Positions 29,363-40,565 of a DNA stretch of 64,000 nucleotides are shown piece by piece. The notes beneath the pieces were generated by a model. It had not been told where the DNA came from. It was given only the letters and a program-made list of their open reading frames with translations, and searched no databases. Each line of letters starts with the position of its first letter. Within the stretch, counting starts at the first letter, position 1. The translations under genes were made by a program, and so were the position numbers. Origin of the DNA: Plantago major (Eukaryota > Streptophyta > Magnoliopsida > Lamiales > Plantaginaceae); the NCBI GenBank assembly GCA_026545765.1, contig CM048843.1:1612001-1676000 (forward strand). Direction: 5' to 3'.

Positions 29363-32300
29363 TCAGTTGACATGATCATCCACTTTTCTGCATTCTTGGA
29401 CATAGTCATAAAGAATACTTCTGGCAGAGAGCTTTGTCTTTCTGGATAAGTCACATATTTCATGGTAACTCTTGCCAAGCTTGTGATTCTTCCGCAGAAA
29501 ATGTTTGACCCAGGCATGGTCTACTTGCAGCTGAGATAGGTTGAAATACTTGTATATTTCTTCCAGATAGTGTATATCATCTAGGTATTCATCCAATGTC
29601 ATATAGAATGACTCATAGGTTGAAACACCTAGTTTGTTCTTCCTGCTGTAGCTACCATCCAGTTTTCTTACCTTGTATACATCATCAGGTTTTGGGTAAG
29701 GACAGGTAAAAGAAAGATCCATCTTTCTGGCTTCATTCCTATTTTCTACTTCAAAGTTTAACCAGGCATGAAGGTGCTCAGGTTTTAGCAATTCTGGCTT
29801 GCCTTCTCTCCATTTCAGGATCTGGTTGAGGATGGGAGTTGGAAACTTATCATTGACAAGTAGATGTTGTAGTTACAGAATCCAATACCCTCTCTTGTTC
29901 AGAATGCACCTATATGAAGATTCTTCATTACTGGTCTTCATATACTCAATGTGGGCATCAGTTGGCCTTTCTTTATGTGTTTCAATGTTTACTCTGCCAA
30001 ACTGGAAATTCCTTCTTGCTTTTCTGTTTGGTGGCCTTCTGTCAGGAGATCCTCTAACCCTTTCTTCCCGCCAATCTTTGGTGGATGTTCCTTGTATAGA
30101 CTTGGTATTTCCAGAAGGAGTTCTGGCTGCTAAGGGCTTTGCTGCCAGAGGAGGTTGTGAAGTAGTTGCTTGTCTCCTTTTCTTGTGAAGTGGATGTTCA
30201 TCAGAATCATCCTCATCATCATTGTAGTCCAAAATTGGAGACTTGCAGCTTTCTTGGCCTCTTACTTCTCCTTCTTCCTTTTCTTCTTCTTCAGAAGTCT
30301 TATTCTCTTCTTTGATTCTAAGGGACTTGGTTCCCCTAGTGACCATACTTCTCAGCCTTCTGGCTGATTGATCTGGAACAACTTCTTCAGCAAGGGTGTC
30401 TCCAGTGGTGTCCTTAATAACAAGTTGACTTGAGGAGGGAGGATTTGATTGTTTTCTTTTTCTTCCTCTGCCTTTCTGAGGCATCTCTTCTTCCTCCTTA
30501 GTCATGAATGACTGACTCATGATAGCATAAGCTTCATAGAGAGTGTCAAAGTTTTTCTGGAGATTGTTGTGCACCCTGACTAATTCTTGAAGTTCTTTCT
30601 TCACCGTTGTTCGCTCAACCGCCTGCTCCTTTCTGTTGAGTTCTTCAAGCGGCCTTAGGATGGCGTTGGCTTGCAGGATAGCATGGCTGGCTTCATTCAA
30701 TGCTGCATTAGCATTGTTACAATCCTCATCCCTGACCAACCCTAGGTCTTTCTGAGAGAGAGCGATGCTGGTTGCTCTGTTGAGTAAAGCAGCAACCAAA
30801 GGCTCCATCTCTTCTGGGACGGATTTTAGCACTTCTGTATCTTGGGCAACTAGTGTCTTTCTGAGTTCTAAAAAGACACTGTTCCTTGCACGGTGCTCTT
30901 CACTTCTTGAACTACTTGGTGCAGAGAATATATGAGGAGCAAGTAGGGCTCTTTTGTGCTGAGTGAAAAGTCTCATCTTCTGCTTCAGTAATCAAGTTGT
31001 GGGTTTCAGCATCACTATCATAATCCTTTTCTTGGATTGTTTGCAGATTGACAATCTTATTATGCTTTCCATTAAGTGTGCTGGCCTTCTGAGAAGATGT
31101 AGAAGGTCTTTTTGATGCAGTCTCAGCATCATGCTCTTCATCATCATTGTCATCCATTGCATCTATTTCAGCAACTGTGACAACAATGGCATTCTTCAAA
31201 TTTCTTTGCTCATCTAGGAGTGCCAATTCTTTGGCATGAGCTTCTTCGAGCTTTTTGATTTTGGCTTCCTTTTCATCAACAAGAGCTTGAGTCTCAATGT
31301 TGATTCTCTTCTCTTCTTCCAATACCTTTCTGAGTTGTTCAATCATAAACTCAGCAGCTGAAATTTCTTCTATGGCATCATTGTGTTCAGCTTGTTGGGT
31401 ATCTTGATGAGACTTGGGAGGTGATGATGATGGAGCTTCTGAGCAATTGAGGGAGTAGCCTTTTCTCCACTCTCTTTGCTAGCTTTCTGAATCCCGCCTT
31501 GTCCAGGTTGGGGATCATCATTCTGATCATCATCATCATCACTCTTGTTCTTTGTTTCTTGGTTTGGATGCTCAGAGAGAGGTTCTTGATAATCATTTTC
31601 GTCCATCTCCTCATCATCTTCTGAAACCAAGTTGATCACATTTGGGAATGTAATCATCCTCCCATTAACTTCTTCTTGTTCAGCAGGATAAGTAGTGAGC
31701 TTGCTGGGCAAGGCAGGATGGGTAACCATCTGCTCTTGGGTTTGAGCATCCGCAGACTTGAAATCTGCTATAAGTCTTTGTGCTACTTCATGAATAAAGT
31801 CTTCATGCATTAGAGTGGCAAAAGAGTAGGACTCTATAGGGAACAATGCATGGATATAATCCTCCAGATTTAGGGCAATTGCTCTCTTTTCTGGGACGTC
31901 GATTACTCTGGCTACTTCATAAAGGTCAGCCTTTCTGAGTTTCTGCCATTATCTGAAGCACTTGAGATGTTTCTTTAAGGTGTGCTTCTGGAAGGCCTTG
32001 AGTAAATCAACTGGCACTAGACTTTGAGCCTGAAAGAAAGTGTTCAAGTTAGTTTTGTTCAAACCACTTGTGTTAGTATCTGTGCGTATGAGCTTTCTGA
32101 GCATACCTGTGTAGAAACACTAGGCTCATCTGCTTGGATTTTTGCTTGCTTGGGCACAGAGGCCTCAGATACTTTGGTGTGAGGAGAAGTTTTATCCTCA
32201 TCAACCTTTCTTTCTGCTTGATCCTGAGAGTTAAAATCAAACATGTTTAGAAACTTTTAACAGAAAAGATAGGTGGAAAAGTGCTTTCTAAGACTTCACT

Positions 32301-32692
32301 TACTTCCAAGTGAGGAAGCTCAGTAGCATGTTTCTCAGAAACCTTGGGGGTTTCTGGAACCTTTTCTGCAGATACTGCTTGTTCAGTAGTTTTAGTTTCT
32401 TTTGGAGGAGATGACACAACTGTTTCTCCATCCAATTTTCTTCTGACTGAGCCTGTAAGAACAAACATAAGAGATTTTAGTAGTGGGTTTTCCAGAGCAT
32501 TCGTTGAAGAAGACTATTATTGATTACTTACCTTCTCAGCAGAAGGCTCAGTAAATGCTTCCTCAGAAAGCTTTTCAGCTTCTAGAATCTCTAGGTTTTG
32601 GGGTGTTGTTTCCACCACCACTACCTCCTCAGTTGGAGCCTAAGAAGAGGCATTAAGAATATTAGAACATAAGAGCAATTTTAGTTAGTTAT
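29363..32692 (-). pseudogene. Extra gene of element D, 3' portion (mini-exons, coiled coil, C-terminal domain)
   Basis: Sense to D, between pol and the 3' LTR. Introns (minus) are 32531-32453, 32303-32224 and 32106-32030, of 79, 80 and 77 nt, plus an acceptor at 32641-32640. Exons such as 32639-32532 (36 codons) and 32223-32107 (39 codons) are phase 0. A long last exon then encodes an acidic stretch (INLVSEDDEEMDEND), a predicted coiled coil (IEQLRKVLEEEKRIN), a Lys/Arg-rich region (KGRGRKRKQ) and a C-terminal domain with AWLNFEVENRNEARK, CPYPKPDDVYK, YESFY and HAWVKHF. Breaks: frameshifts near 31440 and 30960, a TAA near 29880 where AB has a sense codon, and a 1-base loss in the exon 32452-32304. 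No membrane span or enzyme motif is seen. Function unknown. Confidence 0.75.
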
Positions 32693-34438
32693 TGTTGGGA
32701 AATTTGTTGGGAAATTTCTTGAGAAATTTGTTAGGAATTTTGTTAGATATTTTGTAAAGAATATCTGTTTAGTTTTGATCAGCAACATGATGACTTATCT
32801 TAGTCTCAGAAAGGTGATTAGTACTCTTGGTTCACTTGAACATTGTAAAAGAGGAAACCCAAAGTATGATAGTCTAGCTAATCTTGTATAGGATGTTAGG
32901 TCTCAAAATGTAATTTTTATTTTATGAAGAGAAGACCAAGAAGAAGACATCCAAGCAGAACAAGCTCAACGACATTGAAGACTTGAAGAAAACTGCACAA
33001 GATTACTGAATTTGTTGTTCAGATATCTTAGCCAGATATCTTGAAGACACGAATGGTTTCAAACAAACTGTGTCACAAGAGATATTTGAGAAATAAGAGA
33101 CATATCTGAAAACAAGGAAAGTGTCCACAGATATCTATTCTCAGATACCTTCAGCTTTAACCACGTTTCTGAAAAAGAAATATATATTGCAAACAAAGTT
33201 GTTTCAATAAATACAAGTGGTATCTGAAGATTGAAGATAAGAACGTGCAAAGAATCAGATAACACTAGTCTCTGATACAAAGCATAGTTCCGTTGACACT
33301 ACAGGACAAAAGTATAGTACAATGCATTTAATGCACGGACAGAGATGTCTGAATCAAAGCAACGACGACGAGAAGAAGACAAAACCTGCTACAGTACTAT
33401 ACACAGATATCGATAGTTCGAATTTGAGCCTAACGGATACTATTCAAACGGCACTCAAATTCATCTATAAATATCAACATTAGACTGCTTAAGAGAACAC
33501 ACAGAACCTTAGACACACGACATAACTTGAAAACGCTGAACATCTTACTCTCTCAAAGCAACTTACTTACTCACTCACAAAGCTTTCTGTTGCGACCAAA
33601 GCTTTTGATCTTGAGTAACACTGAAGTTCTAAGTGTCCTGATCCTAAACAAGCAAAGCTATCTGTGAAGGAGTTGAATCAAAAGATCAACTATCTGAGAT
33701 TCATTCTCTTGAACAGATATCATAAGACTTGGGTCAGTAAAATCGAACAAGATACCATACGCTGTAAAGTGTATTAAGTACCTTGATTCACACAGCTATC
33801 TGAATAACTGAATAAGTTATTAAAGAAGCTCATCTGACAACTCAAACCAAAACCAACACCATAACTGGCGTGGAGTACAGGAAGTACTTAGTTTGAAAAA
33901 TCAGGGAATAACTCCAAGGTTATCGGAGTATAGGAAGTACTTGATTTGGGAAACTAAGGAATAACTCCAAGGTTATTGAGTATAGGAAGTACTTAGCTTG
34001 GGAAGCTAGGGAATAACTCAAAGGTTTCTGAGTACAGGAAGTACTTGGCTGTGAAAGCCGGGGAACAACTCAGGGGGAACATTTGGTTGGGAACCAATTG
34101 TTAAGAATCTTAGAATAGGATTATTGTAAGGTGAACTCAATTATCTGTTCTAGTGAATTCTAGGTCTCTGATAGACCGAAGTGGATTAGTTGGAGGATTA
34201 CGCCACCTCCAGATACCACTATACTTGCTGTGTTATTTACCTTTCTGTATTTACTCTTCAGCAACACACACACACATTAACTATTTCTGCACTTATCTTT
34301 ATTAAGTCTTCCGCACTCTGATTCTAAGTATCAGATATCTATTCAGATATCTGAGAAATAGTTGTTATCGACAAAAGTTTTTAAAAGACTATTCACCCCC
34401 CCCTCTAGTCTTTTACTTTGCCGTTATCTGGACCAACA
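32693..34438 (+). repeat. 5' LTR of element AB
   Basis: Starts TGTTGGGAAATTTG and ends GGACCAACA. Contains a TATAAATA promoter box at 33466-33473, seven exact AGATATC words, four tandem units of about 53 bp at 33873-34072, and a C8 run before the end. A block near 33355-33375 is shortened relative to the 3' LTR. Confidence 0.95.
33873..34072 (+). repeat. Tandem repeat inside the AB 5' LTR, four units of about 53 bp
   Basis: Each unit reads about GAGTAnAGGAAGTACTTnnn then GGAATAACTCnAAGG. It has the palindrome AAGTACTT, and some units a local inverted repeat (AGCTTGGGAAGCT). The same array is in LTRs at 37033-37232, 48198-48397 and 51603-51793; element D has about two units (27880-27985, inverse). 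Confidence 0.8.
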
Positions 34439-34440
34439 AG

Positions 34441-34452
34441 TGGTATCAGAGC
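34441..34452 (+). promoter_or_regulatory. Primer-binding site, initiator tRNA-Met, element AB
   Basis: TGGTATCAGAGC, two bases after the LTR, is the complement of the initiator tRNA-Met 3' end used by most plant Copia elements. Confidence 0.93.
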
Positions 34453-34555
34453 AGGAGGTTCACCAATATACGTGACCGAACCTAGATCCCCAGATAGGTG
34501 AAGGAACTTTGTCCACTATTGAGGACTATTTAATTTGTGTGTTAAGTGTGCATGT

Positions 34556-35141
34556 ATGTCTCTGGGTGATGCACCCGTTCTCAAACCAGAGAACTACGAG
34601 AAATGGAAAAATAACATGATGCTCCACCTTGAAGCCATAAGTGACGAGATGATCGAAGTAATAAAGAATGGCCCAATAGTCATTCAACAACTTAAGCAAG
34701 TCATGGAGGTTTCGAGTGGAAGAGACAGAGATCAAAGCGAAGGATCAAACAGATGCGTCAACTAGTGGAAGATCTACTGGTCAAGTTATTTACGAACCAA
34801 AGTCTAGAGAACTCTGGACATCGGAAGATGCCAAGAGGAATCGACTGGATGGTCAAGCTCGTAACATCATCATCAGATCGACACCAGAGCACATACAGTG
34901 TAAACTGTGGGGTGCTAAAACGGCGAAAGTTGTCTGGCAACTGATTGAAGAAATCTATGCCGGAACTGAGAAAACCAAGGAAAACAAGTTCGAAGTTCTA
35001 AAGTTGAAATTTCAAAATTTCAAACAAGGTCCCACTGAAACTCTGGAAGAACTTGATTTCAGGTTTACCACTCTCATGAGTGATATGGCGGCACTTGGGG
35101 AAAGCAACAGATACTCCCAGTCAGAGAAGATTAAGACTACT
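34556..35141 (+). pseudogene. Element AB gag, N-terminal half, truncated by E
   Basis: From ATG 34556 the frame has the gag start typical of Copia elements (LKPENYEKWKNNMMLHLEAI). It shifts near 34710 and continues with RELWTSEDAKRNRLDGQARN and TLEELDFRFTTLMSDMAAL. It stops where element E begins. The same frameshift is present in element C. Confidence 0.88.
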
Positions 35142-35919
35142 TGTTAGAACTTAGGATCCCGGATTGGTACTTTGAAACAAGATCAATAGACAATGTTGCC
35201 AATAATGTTGTTCAACATTGTCTTCAACATAGCAAACAGATGGCAGCGGATGAATAAGAATGAAACTTCTATTACCAAGCCAATATATAGAAAAATATAT
35301 TGGCAGCGCCGTAGGCAAAATATCTACTAACAGGAAAATTAGATCTAATCAAGTGGGTTTAATACAATCACAGACGATTGATTAAACAACCAAAACTAGC
35401 CCTAGAAGAACCAACAGTAAAAGCTATTCTAGGTCGATGTTTGAAAGAGTTATTCCAACAATGAATACTCTTAGACAAACTCTAAAGCTAGCAGAAAACA
35501 AGAAGCCTAAACTCTTTTAATAAAATCTCGATTGATCATCAAGAAAGGCTCTATGATTGCTCGGCTGAATCCTTGTATATATACTTGAGATATCGACAGC
35601 TCCCATCCAAGTCGAAAGGCAATAGGATCTCAGCAAAGGCAATTTTCCATGTTCTTGTTTTCTTCAATAATCAGCTAGAAGGAAATTCCCATATTAGTGT
35701 CTTCTCTCTTTGATCTCAGCAGGAAGAAACTAACGTTGTTTCTCTGTATATGGTTGGCTGGAAAATCTTTCCAAGATTATCTCTAGAGATCTTTTATTTC
35801 CTTCTTTCTTTCAAGGTGCCCATAACTTGTCAAACTCTTTCCTTCTTTTTAGATTGCATTCCTTATGTCCAAAGCAGCTCAAACTCTTTCCTTATTCCTG
35901 CAGAAATTCGAATTGATTG

Positions 35920-37598
35920 TGTTAGATATTTTGTTAGAATATCTGTTTAGATTTTGTTCAGCAACATGATGACTTATCTTAGTCTCAGAAAGGTGATTAG
36001 TACTCTTGGTTCACTTGAACATTGTAAAAGAGGAAACCCACTAAGTATGATAGTCTAGCTAATCTTGTATAGGATGTTAGGTCTCAAAATGTAATTTTTA
36101 TTTTATGAAGAAAAGACCAAGAAGAAGACATCCAAGCAGAAAGCTCAACAACTTTTGAAGATTTGAAGAAAACTGCACAAGATTACTGAATCTGTTATTC
36201 AGATATCTTAGCCAGATATCTTGTAGACGCGAACAGTTTCAAAAAAACTGTGTCACAAGAGATATCTGAGAAATGAGATACATATCTGAAGACAAGGAAA
36301 GTGTCCACAGATATCTGTTCTCAGATACCTTGAGCGTTAAACACGTTTCTGAAAAGAAACAAGGTTGTTTCAATCAATACAAGTGGTATCTGAAGAATGA
36401 AGATAAGGACGTGCAAAGAATCAGACAATAAGTCTAGTCTCTGATACAATGCATAGTTCCGTTGACACTACAGGACAAAAAGTATAGTACAATGCATTTA
36501 ATGCACGGACAGAGATGTCTGAGTAAAAGCAACGACAACTTCTGAGAAGAAGACAAAACACCTTCTGATTATACACAGATATCGATAGTTTGAATTTGAG
36601 CCTAAGGGATACTATTCAAACGGCACTCAAATTCATCTATAAATATCAAAACTTAGACAACTTGAGAACACGGAACACAACTCGTAATATCACTGAAACA
36701 TACGATCTCTGATCTTACTCTCTCAAAGCATCTTACTTATTATCAAAGCTTTCTGTTGCGACTAAAGCTTGTGATCTTGAGTAAACACTGAAGTTCTAAG
36801 TGTCCTGATCCTAAACAAGTAAAGCTATCTATGAAGGAGTTGAATCAAAAGATCAACTATCTGAGATTCATTCTCTTGAACAGATATCATAAGACTTGGG
36901 TCAGTAAAATCGAACTAGATACCATACGCTGTAAAGTGTATTAAGTAACTTAGTTCACAGAGCTATCTGAATAACTGAAAAGTTATTAAGACGCTCATCG
37001 ACAACTCAATCAAACCAACACCAAACCGGCGTGGAGTACAGGAAGTACTTAGTTTGAAAAATCAGGGAATAACTCCAAGGTTACCGGAGTATAGGAAGTA
37101 CTTGATTTGGGAAACTAAGGAATAACTCCAAGGTTTTTGAGTATAGGAAGTACTTAGCTTGGGAAGCTAGGGCACAACTCAAAGGTTTCTGAGTATAGGA
37201 AGTACTTGGGTGAAGAAGCTAGGGAACAACTCAGGGGGAACTTTTGGTTGGGAACCAATTGTTCAGAATCTTAGAATAGGATTTTTGTAAGGTTATCTCA
37301 ATTATCTGTTCTAGTGAATTCTAGGTCTCTGATAGACCGAAGTGGATTAGTTGGAGGATTCATACCTCCGGATACCACTATACTTAACGTGTCATTTACA
37401 TTTCGTATTTATACTTCAAAGAACACACACACTTATTAACTGTTTCTACACTTATCTTTATTAAGTCTTCCGCACTCTGATTCTAAGTATCAGATATCCA
37501 TTCAGATATCTGAGAAATATTTGTTATCGACAAAAGTTTTAAAAGACTATTCACCCCCCCCCCTCGAGTCTTTTACTTTGCCGTTATCTGGACCAACA
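35920..37598 (+). repeat. Solo LTR of the AB/C family inside element E
   Basis: 1679 bp from TGTTAGATATTTTG to GGACCAACA, flanked by GATTG on both sides (35915-35919 and 37599-37603) with no internal element region. Unequal recombination between two LTRs leaves this. It has TATAAATA at 36638-36645 and the four-unit tandem repeat. Its first ~30-45 bases differ from the other family LTRs. Confidence 0.93.
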
Positions 37599-37603
37599 GA
37601 TTG

Positions 37604-40034
37604 CTTCCAGTCCAAGTCATCAGTCCAATTGGCCTGCTTGTTTCTATGTTGTCTGCTGTTGTCTGTAATGTTGTTCCAACATTGTATCGGCACTATTTCG
37701 CAATGTTGCACAACATTGAAATCCTCGCATTCAAACAACAACAACAAACACAAACATTGAACTGAATCATGAAAGATAAGATTAACTAATCAAGTGCAAC
37801 TTGCATTTTCAATCTCCCCCTTAATCTTAGCTTTCATCAAGCAATAGCATTCCTTTGGGCTCATTGATTCCTTTTGATCCATTAAGCATGTTTAAGCCCA
37901 ACATGACATATCCTACAAAATATTCATAGAAAAACAACTACAAACATTGAACCGGTTATGTTACGAAGAAAGGTTGAATTACTAAACAAAGTGCACTAAA
38001 TCGCACTTTCAATCTCCCCCTTAATTCTGACATTTCTTCACACAACCTAAAACCAGTTTGTTAGTCAAATTGAACAAGTAGGATTTAAACAAGACAAGAG
38101 GAATCCTTTGTTGGGAACTGAAAGATAAAGTGCAATCGATCAATGCTAATGGACAATGTTGAGTCAACACAGAACTCAACATTGCTGTAAATATGCACTT
38201 TCAAATTCCCTCTTATGTCTTTGTCTACTCATCTCCTTTGAACTCATCATGGGCATCATATCATACTTCTTTTGACAATTCCTGCACTTAGTAGTTAGTG
38301 AATAAAGACAAACTTGCATAGAATCGCAGTATAAGTGCAGTAAACAAAGTCGTCTGCAATGTTGACACAACATTGCAGTCAACACTGCACTATTCAATCT
38401 CCCCCTTTGCCTTTCTTCACAAAAACACACCTGAACAAACTTGTTAGAAACAAACAAATATAACAGGCATGAAACTACAGAACTCCCCCTCAACATTAGA
38501 CGAGAGCAATATAACAGAATAAAGTATGTTTGCTTTTTGTTCAATCTCTTCTCTTCTCCCCCTTTTTGAGAAAAAAGATATCTCTTAGATTATTCAACCA
38601 AGTTCACAGAAGGAGACAAGAAGACATGCAATGAGTGCAATACTGAGTTGTGGACTATAGGACCTGCAATAAGAGCTGTGCAATGTTGGAGAATGATGTT
38701 GAAAACATTGAGTTCAACATCGCGACCAAGGTGATAGCGTATGTGAAGAGAATTTGGATCGGTGAGGCGATGTCGTGAATAGAGGTTGGATTAGCTGAAG
38801 AGCAGTGTTAGGATAAGAGTGGATGGTCATGATGGGTGTTGTTGGGTTTGCCTTAAAAGATCCTGCAAATATATGTCAATGCTACTGAACTGCGTACAAC
38901 TCATAATAAAAGATTAAAGTTGCAAGTAAAAGCTTATCCGTCAAGTCATAGTAATTAGATAAGCAGATAAACCCTAGGAGGTTGACACTAAAAATCTTGA
39001 TCTTAAATAATGACTTGAAATGCAAGAACAGAAAGCAAAACCCCAAACCCCAATGAAACACCTTAGACACAAACACCTCGGACCTACTCCCCTCAAACCC
39101 AAAACACACGTAAAGGTCGGATAGAGAAGCACATATAAAAAGAGCAAATATAAGTCGAAGTACTCAAGGATGACTAATGATGACCAAAGATGTTGAATCA
39201 ACATTGATGACAACATCGAAATCGAACACTCTTAATGTAAGTCACCAGAAACCAAGTCTCAAAATGTGCGATTCGATTAACACCATTGATCTTGCAGCAA
39301 AGACAGAGAGAAAGGAATACCAAAGAAACACACTCAACATTGCCTCAAGAAGTAAATTGAACAATTAGCATAAGTTTGAGTGGGGGTGACCATGAGACCG
39401 TGAACCATGTCAAATAATTGGAACACGTATGAATCCGCTCCAGAGCCGAAGCCTATGCGGAGTTAGGTAAACACACGTCTCATGGCATAAAATCACTCAT
39501 TTGACCACATTGGGTAATTTGGTACTCAGAAAGTGAACCGTGACATTACGAGAATCGGCACTTTTGTGCGTCGGTTTCAAAGACATGCCATCAACCCTCA
39601 CGACATATGACACATTGGCCACGTCGATATCTGGATAGTATTTGAAACACCTTAACACGATCCTCGACGGAAACACTTGAGCCCTTTTATCATAATTCAT
39701 TAGATTTATTAAGCATAAAGGATGAGGCAACATCAAGTGAGTCAAGGTACGAGTAAAAATAGCCAAGAAAAGTGGGTTTACATAAAGCAAACACACAGAG
39801 ACTCGATCCCTTTCAACCTTGGTTTCAAATAGCCTTTCAAACCCTAAGCATCACCACTGTAAGCTACAAAGCAGGAACAGCCATAGACCAGTACAGAAGC
39901 ACAGAAAGCACATAGACACACACAAAAAAAAATAAAGAAAATAAAGAAAATCAAAAGGCAACAAAAAACACATCACTTTTCTGCAGCCAGTGTTGACTGT
40001 GATGTTGAGTCAACACTGGTTTCAACATCGAAGA
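37604..40034 (-). other. Element E 3' region with purine tracts and an uncertain open frame
   Basis: On the minus strand GGGGGAG-type purine tracts recur (plus-strand CTCCCCC at about 37815, 38012, 38400, 38484 and 38557), as is common downstream of pol in SIRE-like elements. A 99-codon minus frame (39796-39497) follows RNase H in sense order and could be a remnant of a further ORF. I do not recognise it. CAATGTTG/CAACATTG words are scattered throughout. Confidence 0.5.
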
Positions 40035-40484
40035 TCACAAAGAGCACAAATCAAGAGATCTCCTAAGACTGAAGAATCTCTCACAATTCAAAGGCTTGGT
40101 AACAATATCTGCAAGTTGATTGGTTGTATCTAAGTGTTGTATGACTATTACTTGCAGATTGACCATATCCATAAGAAAATTATACCTAATGTCTACGTGT
40201 TTCGTGCGTGAGTGCAAAACAGGCTTCTTAAAATTATTTATGGCACTAAGGTCATCACAGAACATCAACAAGGTATCACATTGAAGACCAAAGTCATGCA
40301 TCATATTTTTCACCCATATCAATTGAGTAACACAACTCCCAGATGTTACATGTTCAGATTCAACATATGAGAGTGACACATTGTTCTGTTTCTTGAAATA
40401 CCATGACATTAAATTAGAATCAAGATAAAAGCAACCTCCACTAGTGTATTTTCTATCATCTAGAACACCATTGATCGTAATCAC
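40035..40484 (-). pseudogene. Element E RNase H domain, degenerate
   Basis: Minus-strand frame with DDRKYTSGGCFYL, SWYFKKQNNVSLS, CDDLSAINNFKKPV, HSRTKHVDIRYNF and QLADIVTKPL, the ordered motifs of Copia RNase H. Several conserved residues are changed; for example the usual TAEAEY is VESEH. Inactive remnant. Confidence 0.85.
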
Positions 40485-40565
40485 TAAATCCCACTAGATT
40501 AGTGTTTGTATCACATGCATACCATAATCTAAGATTAACGATTCTTGATATATATGAAAAATCTT

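Noticed and set aside
33873..34072. CRISPR-like regularly spaced repeats
   Set aside because: Plant LTR-internal tandem units with degenerate sequence and no true spacers; the same array is in every LTR of the family.
34441..34452. tRNA-like sequence TGGTATCAGAGC (also 52155-52166)
   Set aside because: Only 12 bases, placed two bases after an LTR: primer-binding sites, not tRNA genes.
39497..39796. 99-codon minus frame in element E as a second kind of extra gene
   Set aside because: Position and strand fit, but it does not resemble the D/AB/C protein and no motif is recognisable, so it is only mentioned within the E region.
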